Origin: Bacteroidota bacterium | GTDB taxonomy: Bacteria > Bacteroidota > Bacteroidia > AKYH767-A > OLB10 | DNA: 64,000 bases | NCBI GenBank assembly: GCA_016713445.1 | Contig: JADJPB010000005.1 | Location: forward strand, 124,001 to 188,000 | Direction of reading: 5' to 3' | Shown: piece after piece, positions 1 through 9,693 of the stretch | How positions within the stretch are numbered: the stretch's first letter is position 1 | Layout of the letters: every line of letters starts with the position of its first letter | Program-made: the position numbers and the translations under genes | Notes under the pieces: generated by a model | Database searches by the model: none | What the model saw: only the letters and a program-made list of their open reading frames with translations | What the model was told of the DNA's origin: nothing

Positions 1-25
1 TATTTTGGATGTACAACCATCTCCC

Positions 26-1471
26 TTAACCCACCGAACCTTCCAGTGAAATAGCAAGTAATTTCTGTGCTTCCACAGCAAACTCCATGGGCAATTGATT
101 AAACACTTCTTTGCAATAACCGTTTACGATAAGGTTCACGGCATCTTCAGTAGAGATTCCACGTTGATTGCAATAAAAGATTTGATCTTCGCCAACTTTA
201 CTTGTCGTTGCTTCGTGCTCCACCTTCGCGGTTTTATTTCCCACTTCGATATACGGAAACGTATGTGCTCCACATTTATCACCAATCAAAAGTGAATCAC
301 ACTGCGAAAAATTTCGTGCGTTCTCTGCTTTCTTTCCGATGCGCACCAATCCGCGATACGAATTTTGACTCTTCCCACAAGAAATTCCTTTCGAGATAAT
401 AATACTCTTTGTCTTCTTACCGATGTGAATCATCTTCGTTCCGGTATCGGCTTGCTGCATATTATTCGTTACTGCCACTGAATAAAATTCACCAACAGAA
501 TAATCGCCTTTTAAAATTACACTTGGATACTTCCAAGTAATAGCGGAACCTGTTTCCACTTGTGTCCAGGAAATTTTAGCGCGATCGCCTAAACAAATTC
601 CACGTTTCGTTACGAAATTATAAATACCACCTTTTCCGTTTTTATCGCCTGGATACCAGTTCTGCACCGTACTGTATTTCACCGTTGCATCCGTATGCGA
701 AACAATTTCCACAACAGCAGCGTGCAATTGATTTTCGTCGCGCATAGGGGCGGTACATCCTTCGAGATAACTCACGAAAGCGCCTTCTTCTGCGACAATC
801 AATGTACGTTCAAATTGTCCGGTGCCAGCGCTATTAATTCGGAAATACGTACTCAACTCCATAGGACAGCGTACACCTTGTGGAATATAGCAAAACGATC
901 CATCGCTAAACACCGCGCTATTCAACGCAGCGTAAAAATTATCGGTAGCAGGAACCACAGATCCTAAATATTTTTTAATTAAATCGGGATGATCTTGCAC
1001 GGCTTCACTGAACGAACAAAAAATAATTCCGAGTTCACGTAATGATTCGCGAAACGTTGTTTTCACCGACACTGAATCGATGACAGCATCCACCGCAACA
1101 CCAGCTAAACGTTGTTGTTCGATGAGTGAAATTCCCAACTTATCAAACGTTGCTTTAATTTCCGGATCGAGTTCATCCAAACTATTTAGCGTGGGCTTCT
1201 TCTTTGGCGCGGAATAATAAATAATATCTTGAAAATCGATTTGAGGATAATGTACATTCGGCCACGTAGGTTCCACCATCGTTAGCCAATGACGAAAAGC
1301 TTTTAGTCGCCACTCCAGCAACCATTCGGGTTCATTCTTCTTGGCGGAAATAAATCGAACCGTTGATTCATCCAAACCTTTCGGAGCATTATCGCTTTCG
1401 ATATTACTTACAAAACCGTATTTGTATTCGGAGTTCGTTACTTCGTCTAATATTTTTAAGTCTTCTGACAT
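26..1471 (-). CDS. sufB: Fe-S cluster assembly protein SufB
   Basis: This is the scaffold subunit of the SUF iron-sulfur cluster system, working in the cytoplasm with SufC and SufD. The 481-residue length is normal for SufB. The conserved C-terminal core is clear: a His-rich stretch with HTFPYIEVGN near residue 403, EHEATTSKVGE near 418, and a conserved Cys in FYCNQRG near 434, the region that builds the cluster. It ends 26 bases from the window edge, so sufC, sufD and sufS probably follow outside. It lies 51 bases downstream of the A-type carrier gene on the same strand, which suggests one suf operon. The identification is firm. Confidence 0.96.
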   Translation of the reverse strand: MSEDLKILDEVTNSEYKYGFVSNIESDNAPKGLDESTVRFISAKKNEPEWLLEWRLKAFRHWLTMVEPTWPNVHYPQIDFQDIIYYSAPKKKPTLNSLDELDPEIKATFDKLGISLIEQQRLAGVAVDAVIDSVSVKTTFRESLRELGIIFCSFSEAVQDHPDLIKKYLGSVVPATDNFYAALNSAVFSDGSFCYIPQGVRCPMELSTYFRINSAGTGQFERTLIVAEEGAFVSYLEGCTAPMRDENQLHAAVVEIVSHTDATVKYSTVQNWYPGDKNGKGGIYNFVTKRGICLGDRAKISWTQVETGSAITWKYPSVILKGDYSVGEFYSVAVTNNMQQADTGTKMIHIGKKTKSIIISKGISCGKSQNSYRGLVRIGKKAENARNFSQCDSLLIGDKCGAHTFPYIEVGNKTAKVEHEATTSKVGEDQIFYCNQRGISTEDAVNLIVNGYCKEVFNQLPMEFAVEAQKLLAISLEGSVG

Positions 1472-1522
1472 AATCTTGCTTTAGGGGAGATCGCTGATGA
1501 GAATTTTATTTATCTCTAATTC

Positions 1523-1849
1523 TTAAACGGCAAAAGATTCACCGCAACCGCAAGTGCGCGATGCGTTCGGATTGATGAATTGAAAACCTTTTCCATTGAG
1601 ACCATCGCTAAAATCGAGTTGTGTTCCTACGAGGTAGAGAAAACTCTTCTTATCGCAAACGATCTTCACCCCTTTATCTTCGAACTGCTTATCGTCGGCT
1701 TTCAGTACATGGTCAAATTCAAGACTATAGCTAAGTCCTGAGCATCCACCGCCGGCCACTCCAACGCGGATAAACGATTCGGAGGGATGGCTTTCTTTTG
1801 CCATTAATTCAAGGGCTCTTTCTTTGGCTTTTTCAGTGACTGTAATCAT
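1523..1849 (-). CDS. A-type iron-sulfur carrier protein (HesB/IscA/SufA family)
   Basis: A 108-residue A-type carrier that accepts Fe-S clusters from the scaffold and passes them to target enzymes. All three cluster ligands of the family are present: Cys36 in GGGCSGLSY, and Cys100 and Cys102 in the C-terminal TCGCGESF motif. It is the first gene of the suf cluster visible here. A -7 promoter element sits about 18 bases upstream of the start. Whether it is best called SufA, IscA or ErpA cannot be decided from sequence alone. Confidence 0.95.
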   Translation of the reverse strand: MITVTEKAKERALELMAKESHPSESFIRVGVAGGGCSGLSYSLEFDHVLKADDKQFEDKGVKIVCDKKSFLYLVGTQLDFSDGLNGKGFQFINPNASRTCGCGESFAV

Positions 1850-1866
1850 GGTTTTTTCTATTGTTG

Positions 1867-1874
1867 CAAAGGTA
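1867..1874 (-). promoter_or_regulatory. Bacteroidota-type -7 promoter element for the suf operon
   Basis: On the minus strand the octamer is TACCTTTG, followed by C, matching the TAnnTTTG(C) -7 consensus of the primary sigma factor in this phylum. It lies about 18 bases before the A-type carrier start. A -33 TTG is visible near 1897-1899, but its spacing of about 22 is longer than usual. Confidence 0.55.
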
Positions 1875-2030
1875 CGGCGAAATCGCTTATTTAGAACAAT
1901 TCTAAGGAGGAAATGTTTGGGTGAATTGAATTTAAGTTTAATTATTGATTATCAATATTTTAAATAAAACTAATTTTTAGATACCTAATAATTTATCTTC
2001 GAAATTCTTAATGATCGTTTCATCATGTTC

Positions 2031-2245
2031 TTTTAGCTTCAAGCTTCAAGCTTCAAGAAGATTTTTGGGATCTAATAATTTTCACCTCGGATTGAAGGAA
2101 AATCTTCAAGCTATAAGATGATTTTGAGGATCTCAGTATTTTTCACTTCGAATTAAGTTTTAAGTTTCAGGCTGAAAGAAAATTTCAGGATCTTATTATT
2201 TCATTCAAATTAAAAAAATACTTTTCACAAAAAAATACCCCTTGA
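2031..2245. repeat. Degenerate tandem repeat of about 75 bp in the sufA-pit intergenic region
   Basis: The 479-base gap between the suf genes and pit holds no gene. It starts with three copies of AGCTTCA, then about three imperfect copies of a unit containing CTTCAAG, AAGATTTT, GGATCT and ATTTTTCACTTCG. A further CTTGAAGCTTGAAGC follows near 2242-2257 in inverted orientation. The same CTTCAAG and ACTTCGAAT words recur in repeats at 51.9 and 62.7 kb. Confidence 0.7.
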
Positions 2246-2328
2246 AGCTTGAAGCCAGCAGCTTTCTGAAAATTTAATTCGGACTAAAATTATTATTTAC
2301 TAATCATTCATTGCGAAAAAATTAATTC

Positions 2329-3318
2329 CTACAACACCGCTTCCAAAATATAGAGGAACAATCCTGCTAAGGCTGCAGAAATTGGAATGGTAAGCACCCA
2401 TGCCCATACCAATTGAAGTGTGACACCCCAACGCACGGCGGAAATTCTTTTGGTGAGTCCTACTCCGACAATAGATCCAGTGATGGTATGCGTTGTACTC
2501 ACTGGTATTTTAAAATGTTGTGCGCCAAATAGGGTGAGTGCACCCGCAGTTTCTGCGGAGAATCCTTCGAAGGGAGTGAGTTTGGTTACTTTTTGTCCCA
2601 TCGTTTTTACGATTTTCCATCCGCCGATCATCGTACCAGCAGCAATGGCTGTATAGCATGCCAAAGGAACCCAACCTGGCAATTCATGCATATCCGCAAT
2701 CACATGTTGACTAATCATAGCCGCAGCAATAATTCCCATTACTTTTTGTGCATCATTACCACCGTGACCTAATGAATAAGCAGCAGAGGAAAGTAATTGC
2801 AATCGTCTAAAAATTCGATCTACCTTGGAAGGATTAGAATTCTTGGCCACATGCAATGTAATCACCGAAATAAAATAGGACATGATCATACCTAAAACAG
2901 GAGCCAACACGATGAAATAAACCGTAGGCATTATTTTATCATATTGTACTGCATCGAAACCTCCTGCGTGTGCAATCCCAGCGCCTGCAAATCCGCCAAT
3001 CAAGGTATGCGATGAGCTAGACGGAATTCCATACCACCAGGTAAGCAAATTCCAAAAAATAGATGCGAGTAATCCGGCCATCACAACAACAAGCGTGATA
3101 TTTTCGGGTCGGACGGTTTTGGCAACGGTATCAGCAACTTTCAACTCGAAGATCCAATAGGCCAAAAAGTTAAACATAGCAGCCCAAACAACAGCGGCGG
3201 CAGGACTTAAAACTTGCGTAGAAACTACAGTTGCGATTGAATTCGCGGCGTCATGAAAGCCATTGATAAAATCAAATATCAAGGCCATAACAATTACAAT
3301 GATGAGCATGTTCTCCAT
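2329..3318 (-). CDS. pit: Inorganic phosphate transporter, Pit family
   Basis: A 329-residue inner-membrane permease of the PiT family, which imports phosphate (often as a metal-phosphate complex) with a cation. The two homologous halves are visible: FINGFHDAANSIA near residue 18 and the matching GAQHFKIPVSTTHTITGS near 265, plus SLGHGGNDAQKVMG in the middle. Around ten hydrophobic segments are present. It lies 8 bases downstream of the DUF47 gene on the same strand. That pairing is widespread, and the DUF47 protein is thought to modulate the transporter. Confidence 0.95.
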   Translation of the reverse strand: MENMLIIVIVMALIFDFINGFHDAANSIATVVSTQVLSPAAAVVWAAMFNFLAYWIFELKVADTVAKTVRPENITLVVVMAGLLASIFWNLLTWWYGIPSSSSHTLIGGFAGAGIAHAGGFDAVQYDKIMPTVYFIVLAPVLGMIMSYFISVITLHVAKNSNPSKVDRIFRRLQLLSSAAYSLGHGGNDAQKVMGIIAAAMISQHVIADMHELPGWVPLACYTAIAAGTMIGGWKIVKTMGQKVTKLTPFEGFSAETAGALTLFGAQHFKIPVSTTHTITGSIVGVGLTKRISAVRWGVTLQLVWAWVLTIPISAALAGLFLYILEAVL

Positions 3319-3326
3319 ATGCCCGA

Positions 3327-3971
3327 CTATGCCATCTTAATGATAATAGATTCGATTACATTGGCAGCATCTTCAGCTTTATCCGTTGCTGTTTCGAGGC
3401 CATGTAAAATTTCCTTCTTCATAATAATTTTGACTGCATCCTTTTCATTGGCAAAAAGTCCAGCCACGGCATGATCAAAAATATCATCCGCATGATTCTC
3501 GATACTATTGATACGAACTAAGGAAGCCGTAATGTCTCGCATCCTATCCATATTCTTCAATTCCAAAACAGCAGATTTCAATTCCTGTGTGCTTTGCTGA
3601 ATCAACTCACATAATTTGATCATGTCGCTATCGTATTCTTCAATTTTATACAATTCCATGCGCTTCGCTGATCCATGAATAAAATCAACCACATCATCAA
3701 AAGAGGTTACCAAACGATGAATATCCTCCCGATCGAACGGAGTAATAAAATTTCTTCCTAGCTCCAAAAAGATCTCATGGGTAATTTCATCGCCTACATG
3801 CTCGAGCTGCTCAATCTTACGAAACCAACGTGGACGTTCTGACTTTTCTGCGATAACAAGCTGATAAATAGCTTGTCCGCATTCATGTAAGTTCGTTACA
3901 GCTTTATCAAATAAAGGGAAGAATTTTCGATCCTGGGGAACGAAATATTTTAAGAATCCGAATGATGACAT
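3327..3971 (-). CDS. DUF47 family protein (PhoU-like partner of Pit)
   Basis: A 214-residue, mostly helical cytoplasmic protein of the DUF47/PhoU-like family. Family members carry acidic, metal-binding ExxxD-type helices, and the stretches EHVGDEIT near residue 57 and ENHADDIFDHA near 158 fit this. It is the first gene of a two-gene unit with pit, with only 8 bases between them. Its likely role is to adjust phosphate uptake; a direct biochemical activity is not established for the family. Confidence 0.9.
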   Translation of the reverse strand: MSSFGFLKYFVPQDRKFFPLFDKAVTNLHECGQAIYQLVIAEKSERPRWFRKIEQLEHVGDEITHEIFLELGRNFITPFDREDIHRLVTSFDDVVDFIHGSAKRMELYKIEEYDSDMIKLCELIQQSTQELKSAVLELKNMDRMRDITASLVRINSIENHADDIFDHAVAGLFANEKDAVKIIMKKEILHGLETATDKAEDAANVIESIIIKMA

Positions 3972-4135
3972 AATTTAGATTTGAGGTGCTAAAGTAAATT
4001 AAATGTTAAGGATTCGGAGATTTAACATTAATTTATTATTCACAGGCCCATTCATTCGCTTCGAGCCCTTTCTTTCTCTTCCACATTTGATTTTAGGTAG
4101 ATTCGCACTATACGGTGAAGATGCTTTTTAGAAAC

Positions 4136-4143
4136 TATCTTTG
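4136..4143 (+). promoter_or_regulatory. -7 promoter element directly before thiL
   Basis: TATCTTTG, followed by C, matches TAnnTTTG and lies only 4 bases before the ATG at 4148. Transcription starting about 5-8 bases downstream of the element would give an essentially leaderless thiL mRNA. No clear -33 TTTG at the normal spacing was seen. Confidence 0.5.
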
Positions 4144-4147
4144 CATC

Positions 4148-5190
4148 ATGTTCGAGAATAAAAACAACAGAACCGAATTAGAAACTTTAGGAGAATTCGG
4201 GCTTATTAATCATATTAAACAAAGTATTACGCTACAAAATGCAGGAGTTTACGTGGAATTGGTGATGATGCAGCTATAATTGACAATGGGCCAGGCAGGA
4301 CAGTAATTACTACCGATATGCTTTTGGAAGGCGTACATTTTGATTTAACCTATTCACCCTTAAAGCATCTGGGATATAAGGCGGTAGTAGTTAATATCAG
4401 CGATATCTGTGCGATGAATGCGATTCCCACTCAGATTGTTTGTGGATTAGCCTTATCCAATCGGTTTTCTTTAGAAGCTGTGGAAGAGCTGATGTTAGGT
4501 GTTAAGTTGGCGTGTGAACGATATGGAGTTGACCTAGTAGGTGGAGATACCTGTTCCTCAAAAAGTGGATTAGTAATCAGCATCACTGCCATTGGGCATG
4601 CTAAGGAAGATGCATTAATTTACAGAGATGGTGCTAAGGAACATGATTTAATATGTGTGACTGGCGATTTAGGGGCAGCTTATATGGGATTGCAATTATT
4701 AAATCGCGAGAAAAAAATATTTTTAGAAAATCCGGCCGCGCAACCTGAATTGAAAGGCTACGATTATTTATTAGAACGACAATTAAAACCTGAAGCGCGA
4801 TTAGATATTATACAACGTTTCCAAACTTGGTTTATAAAACCTAGTAGTATGATTGACATTTCTGATGGACTTGCTTCTGAGTTGATGCATTTATGTACAC
4901 AATCTAAAACAGGTTGTCAGATTTACGAAGAAAAAATTCCGATTGATCATTTAACTTCTGAATTAGGACGAGAATTGGGGTTAGATCCTTCGGTCGCTGC
5001 ATTGAATGGCGGAGAAGATTATGAATTGCTCTTTACACTTTCACTGACGGAATATGAAAAGATAAAAGACCGTGCAGAAATTAGTATCATTGGACATATG
5101 ACAGCACCGGAAGCGGGGTATCGATTTGTAGATCGTCAACAAAATGTACATGAGTTGAAAGCGCAGGGATGGGATGCGTTTAGAGGATAG
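4148..5190 (+). CDS. thiL: Thiamine-monophosphate kinase, frame broken near the N-terminus
   Basis: ThiL phosphorylates thiamine monophosphate to the active cofactor thiamine pyrophosphate. The uninterrupted frame starts at 4318, but the true N-terminus lies upstream. From the ATG at 4148 the reading MFENKNNRTELETLGEFGL is typical of ThiL and runs into the conserved GIGDDAA motif only after a +1 shift at 4253-4256, where GTGGAA should read GTGGGAA. One G restored in this short run gives a 347-residue protein of normal length. Later motifs are intact: NISDICAMNA, GGDTCSSKSG and ISDGLASEL. A sequencing error is the simplest explanation, since thiL is normally required. The product assignment is firm. 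Confidence 0.9.
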
Positions 5191-5400
5191 ATGTTGGATG
5201 CTCGATACTCGATATTGGATGCTCGATGCTCGATGCTCGATGTTGGATGCTCGATGCTCGATGTTGGATGTTGGATGCTAGAAGTTAGTTGTAAGTTGTT
5301 AGTTTTTAGTTGTTAGATGTTGGATGCTAGATTTTGATCGCGAGGCTTCGCGATTAGAGTCGAGAGTCGAGCATCGAGAATCTAGAAGCAGAGTGGTTAC
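5191..5400. repeat. Microsatellite-like GATGCTCGATGTTGG tract downstream of thiL
   Basis: The gap between thiL and the next gene is largely iterations of short words: GATGCTCGATGCTCGATG, GATGTTGGATGC and GTTAGTTGTAAGTTGTTAG. Then comes the palindrome TCGCGAGGCTTCGCGA at about 5339-5354, and GAGTCGAGAGTCGAGCATCGAG in the opposite sense. No ORF is supported here. The same palindrome core occurs twice at 12.8 kb. Confidence 0.75.
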
Positions 5401-5443
5401 TAAAATTAAAGAATAAAAATTAATCAAAAAATAAACACAATTC

Positions 5444-6543
5444 ATGCGTATTGCGATTACGGGTACTAGAGGAATTCCAAATAATTACGGGGGGTTTGAG
5501 CAGTGCGCAGAAAATTTAGCGGTATTGTTGGTGAAGGCAGGACACGAGGTGAGTGTGTATAGTCCCGATTATCATGAATACGATAAAAATGATTTTCAAG
5601 GCGTAAATATTATCAAACAATGGAATCCCGAAAAGAAAATAGGGACTGTTGGAAATTTTATTTACGATTACAAATGCATGCGTCATGCAATAAAATCTGA
5701 ATGTGATATTTTGTTGGTATTAGGTTATACCACTGCTTCTGTATTTTTTCCATTCTTACGAAAAGGAAAAAGCATTTTAGTTACCAATATGGATGGACTT
5801 GAATGGAAGCGAGACAAATGGAATTCATTCGTAAAAAAATTGGCTAAATGGTTTGAGTCGTTGGGTGCACGATATAGCGATCACTTGATTAGCGACAACG
5901 GAGAAATAAAAAATTATTTACAACGAGAATATAAACTTGATTCTACTTTCATTGCTTATGGTGCAGAGATTTTCAATTCACCAAACGAAACTGTGTTAAG
6001 TACTTATAGTGTAGAAGCCATTCAATATGATTTATTGGTGGCCCGACTAGAAAAAGAAAACAACATTGAAATTACATTAGATGGGATTGTGCAATCAGGC
6101 GAAAAACTCCATTCTTAGTCATTGGAAAACATCATACTCCTTACGGTGAATACCTCAAAGAGAAATATAAATCAAGTTCTCATATTCGTTTTATGGGAGG
6201 GATTTACAATCAAGATCATTTAAACAATCTTCGCTATTTTGGCCGATATTATTTTCACGGACATTCTGTTGGTGGTACTAATCCTTCTTTGTTAGAAGCG
6301 ATGGCTTCGAGTGCCTATATCATTTCGCATGACAATTTATTTAATCGAAATGTGTTGGGTGATCAAGCCTGGTATTATAATTCACCAAAAGCAATAGCCG
6401 CTCTACTGGAAAACAAAGCCAAGTTAGAATCCACTAGAACATTGTACCTCCACACCCAACTGGAAAAAATAAAAAGAGAATACAATTGGCAGAAAATTGC
6501 AAGTCAGTATGAGGATGTATTTAAATTAGTTTTAAAGAAATAA
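5444..6543 (+). CDS. Glycosyltransferase with DUF1972-type N-terminus, one frame break
   Basis: A GT4-like sugar transferase with the N-terminal domain typical of rhamnosyltransferases (DUF1972): GTRGIPNNYGGFEQ occurs at residues 7-20. The C-terminal nucleotide-sugar domain carries GGTNPSLLEAMAS. The frame breaks at 6102-6106. A run of five A in GAAAAACTCC must be six for the protein to continue as KTPFLVIGKHHTPYG. With that base restored the enzyme is 366 residues, the usual size. It would act in the cytoplasm on a lipid-linked glycan. The acceptor and donor cannot be named. Confidence 0.88.
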
Positions 6544-6715
6544 GGTACAAAGGCTACGCTGCGTTAAATTTTCGCGCAGAAGCAATTCGTCGCCAATTTT
6601 TCTCGCTACAGCGCAAAGTTTTTCTCACTAAATTTTCCATCGGCAGCTTCTCTTCGCTAAATTTTCTCGCAGAGGCGCGAAGGCACAAAGGCTACGCTGC
6701 GTTTAATCCTCTTCC
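6544..6715. repeat. Dispersed GCAAAGGCGCAAAG-family repeat, degenerate copies
   Basis: Two related stretches contain CAAAGGCTACGCTGCGTT, and the second also has TCTCTTCGCTAAATTTTCTC followed by GCAGAGGCGCGAAGG. These match, with changes, the unit of the tandem array at 42.5 kb. They lie between the glycosyltransferase and the GNAT gene. No gene is seen. Confidence 0.65.
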
Positions 6716-6787
6716 TAATTATTTTGTAAAGTCACAAGGATCGATGAACTAGTGTTTAAAATTATTACTAAATCGCTCACCTATTTT

Positions 6788-7243
6788 TTAGTCGTTATAT
6801 TCCATCACATAAAGATCAAACCCAACGGCCCAATAATCTTTTACTTTTTCGATAAGTTCAAATCCTCCTTTTTCATAAAAGGTATAGGCATGTTGTGAAG
6901 TACGCACTTTTATTTTCTTCACGGTCGGAATCGACTTTAAAATGTTAATTCGATACTTCAACAAAATGGTTCCGACACCTTGGCGTTGAACCTGCGGGTG
7001 TAAAAAATCCCAACTTAACAATCCGACGGCACCGTTCTCTTTAAAATTAATTCCACCACATCCCACTAGCTTTTCATCCTGTATGACCACAAAGTATTTC
7101 TCGATTTCATGATCTAAATAAAAAATTAAATCTTTCTCTTCATCGGGTGAAAAAAAAGTAGGTGTATTCACTCGGAATAATTCAAGAACATTGTTTTTAT
7201 CTTCTTGTTTGAATTCTCGAATGAATACACCTCTTAACATCAA
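6788..7243 (-). CDS. GNAT family N-acetyltransferase
   Basis: A 151-residue acetyl-CoA-dependent acyltransferase. The acetyl-CoA pyrophosphate loop is seen as QRQGVGTILL near residue 87. The C-terminal strand-helix-strand, with HAYTFYEKGGFELI, is typical of the fold. The substrate is unknown: amino acids, small amines and protein N-termini are all possible. It is not obviously in an operon. Confidence 0.88.
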   Translation of the reverse strand: MMLRGVFIREFKQEDKNNVLELFRVNTPTFFSPDEEKDLIFYLDHEIEKYFVVIQDEKLVGCGGINFKENGAVGLLSWDFLHPQVQRQGVGTILLKYRINILKSIPTVKKIKVRTSQHAYTFYEKGGFELIEKVKDYWAVGFDLYVMEYND

Positions 7244-7284
7244 ATAAATCTATCTTTTATAAATTATCCGTACTCCAGATGAAT

Positions 7285-8826
7285 TTAATAATTCGCAATG
7301 GCATAATTCACCGCGGCTGATGCATTCAAGTTGCCATAGCCTTTGCTACTATTTTTTACAGGATAAAACTGTGCGGTATTCGTTAAGCAAGTCATCAATT
7401 GCGTTTTGTTCATGTTTGGTTTTGTACTTAAAACCAGCGCTGCAATACCTGCAGCTGTTGCCGTTGCACATGAACTACCACCAATATAAGTAGGTGTACT
7501 GCCTGAAGGAGCAAGACTTAATGAATTGCGACTAGAATTTGAACTTCTTTCCATCGTAATGGTATACATCACTGAACTTCCATCATGACATGAAGCGCAC
7601 TTACTCCCATTTTCCTTTACACCAGTAACAGCAATACATGAACTGTAAGCTGCAGGATAAATTACACCCCACCAACTGGTCCAACTATAAGAAGTTCCAG
7701 CTGCAGCGAAAATAGTTTTACCTAAATTATTAGCATAGTCAGCTCCGTCTTTTAACACGCCACTACCGAATGGAGTTCCCATGCTTAAGGAAATAATTCG
7801 AACATCAGAGCGATTGCCCATTTTGATAAATGCATTCTTCGTCGCTGTTTTTTCTGAGGATCCATCTAGCACCACATCATTAGCAGCACGAATAAAATGC
7901 AATCCACTTTTGTAGGCAACGCCAGTGGTAGCATTCTGATTATTCCTTGGTCCAGCAGCTAGCGCACACATACTTGTACCATGTGTGCATGAATTGAAGG
8001 CACTAGAACCTAGCGTATAGTCGGTAGAAACACTTCGCCCTATGTTTGAATCTCCATTGTTAAACAAAGAACCTAAGAGCGATTGAGAGCTACTTAATCC
8101 AGCATCAATCACACCAATCGTAATTCCTTGTCCTTGACTAGTGTTCCATGCTGTAGGAATATTTTGATTGTTAAAATTCCATGGTACAAGAGCACTAGGA
8201 GTTACCGTTGTATAATCGCTTGCATTTAAACCATAAGTTGATCCATCACAACCTGAACCCGCTCGATTAACATCGTTGGGCCAATAATCCATAGGCTCCA
8301 GGTAACGTACATTTTGTAAGTTTCTTAGTCTAGTCAAAACAGTTTTGTCGGTCAGACGCAATGTAATGATGGGAAGTATAGGATCATCTTCAATCAGTAT
8401 ATCATTCCATTTAATTGAGGTTCCGGCTGATTTATTCAACTCCTCTAAAATCAAACTTTTCAAGGCATCATGGACTTGTTTATAGGCAACAGTATTGACA
8501 TTTACGGTATGGATTTTAGCGCTAATATCTCCTGCATCTGCAGGTTGATAACCAATTGCTACACTTTGATCGCTTTCAACGACAGCACTCCAGAGTGTTT
8601 TCATATCTACATCTTCCCAATGAAAATCGTTATTCGATTCCAGTTTAGAAATGATTACTTGATCCAATTTTAACTTTTCCAAAGAATTCCCCTGCGGGAT
8701 GGCTTCAGGATTTGCCTTCTCAACGAGGACATTTTGCTGTTGATTGTCATGAGGACCTTCGTTCTTAGTACAAGCACTGAATACTAAGAGAAAGAGCGTC
8801 GCGATGAGGAATAGTTGTTTTTTCAT
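7285..8826 (-). CDS. Subtilisin-like serine protease (S8) lipoprotein
   Basis: A 513-residue secreted protease. The N-terminus is a lipoprotein signal, with Cys19 in a lipobox-like FSAC. The region to about residue 185 is probably a propeptide. The catalytic triad is Asp241 in GVIDAG, His282 in CTHGTSM and Ser452 in GGSSCATATAAG. The loop that normally supplies the oxyanion-hole Asn (AAGN) reads AAAGTSYSW here, so that Asn is replaced. Paired Cys residues around 410-413 may form a disulphide. It is likely anchored to a membrane and digests extracellular or periplasmic protein. The start is fixed by the signal peptide. Confidence 0.92.
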   Translation of the reverse strand: MKKQLFLIATLFLLVFSACTKNEGPHDNQQQNVLVEKANPEAIPQGNSLEKLKLDQVIISKLESNNDFHWEDVDMKTLWSAVVESDQSVAIGYQPADAGDISAKIHTVNVNTVAYKQVHDALKSLILEELNKSAGTSIKWNDILIEDDPILPIITLRLTDKTVLTRLRNLQNVRYLEPMDYWPNDVNRAGSGCDGSTYGLNASDYTTVTPSALVPWNFNNQNIPTAWNTSQGQGITIGVIDAGLSSSQSLLGSLFNNGDSNIGRSVSTDYTLGSSAFNSCTHGTSMCALAAGPRNNQNATTGVAYKSGLHFIRAANDVVLDGSSEKTATKNAFIKMGNRSDVRIISLSMGTPFGSGVLKDGADYANNLGKTIFAAAGTSYSWTSWWGVIYPAAYSSCIAVTGVKENGSKCASCHDGSSVMYTITMERSSNSSRNSLSLAPSGSTPTYIGGSSCATATAAGIAALVLSTKPNMNKTQLMTCLTNTAQFYPVKNSSKGYGNLNASAAVNYAIANY

Positions 8827-9031
8827 GGGTTTTGATTTAATGGTTGAAATTTAAACATAATCCCGATAAAGGGAGGGCAAAGAAAAAAATTTATTTCAAA
8901 CAGGCAATTGAAAAAGCCGTTGGTAGTCGACTACAAGTGTTTACATGCGGGTAGATGATAGAATATTAATCAGATAGCCCATCTTCCGAAAACCATCAAT
9001 AGAAAATCGCCGTCTGTAAACTCTTTCTGCC

Positions 9032-9039
9032 TAATTTTG
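9032..9039 (+). promoter_or_regulatory. -7 promoter element for sod
   Basis: TAATTTTG fits TAnnTTTG and lies 32 bases upstream of the superoxide dismutase ATG, leaving room for a short leader. A -33 element was not clear. Confidence 0.45.
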
Positions 9040-9071
9040 TTATCCTAATATAAATACTAAAACCTATAATT

Positions 9072-9671
9072 ATGTCTTTTACACTATCCCCCCTACCGTA
9101 CGATTACACGGCTCTTGAGCCTCATATTGATGCCCGCACGATGGAAATTCATCATAGTAAGCACCATCAAGCTTATGTTAATAATCTCAATGCTGCCATT
9201 GCTGGCACCGATGCAGAAAAAATGAGCATCGAAGAAGTTTGCAAAAACATTTCAAAATTTCCAATGGCTGTTCGAAATAACGGCGGTGGACATTACAACC
9301 ACAGTTTGTTTTGGTCGGTGATGAAGCCTAACGGTGGTGGCTTACCGACAGGAGCACTAAACGATGCGATCAACGCCGCATTTGGTAGTTTCGATGAATT
9401 CAAAACAAAGTTTAATGCTTCCGGCGCTACACGTTTCGGATCTGGATGGGCTTGGTTAATAAAAAACAGTGGGGGGAAATTAGAAATTTGCTCTACACCA
9501 AATCAAGATAATCCCTTAATGGATATCGCTGAAGTGAAAGGAACACCACTCCTAGGATGTGATGTATGGGAACATGCTTATTACCTCCACTATCAAAACC
9601 GTCGTCCTGATTACATGACAGCTTTTTGGAATGTTATAAACTGGGAAGAAGTTGCGAAACGATTTGCTTAA
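9072..9671 (+). CDS. Superoxide dismutase (Fe/Mn family)
   Basis: A 199-residue cytoplasmic enzyme that converts superoxide to oxygen and hydrogen peroxide. Metal ligands are visible as His27 in EIHHSKHH, a His in the NHSLFW motif, and Asp and His in the signature DVWEHAYY near residue 163. The metal (Mn, Fe or either) cannot be decided from motifs alone. It is transcribed singly and followed at once by a strong terminator. Confidence 0.97.
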   Translation: MSFTLSPLPYDYTALEPHIDARTMEIHHSKHHQAYVNNLNAAIAGTDAEKMSIEEVCKNISKFPMAVRNNGGGHYNHSLFWSVMKPNGGGLPTGALNDAINAAFGSFDEFKTKFNASGATRFGSGWAWLIKNSGGKLEICSTPNQDNPLMDIAEVKGTPLLGCDVWEHAYYLHYQNRRPDYMTAFWNVINWEEVAKRFA

Positions 9672-9693
9672 ATAAAAGTAGCTATTACGAAAG

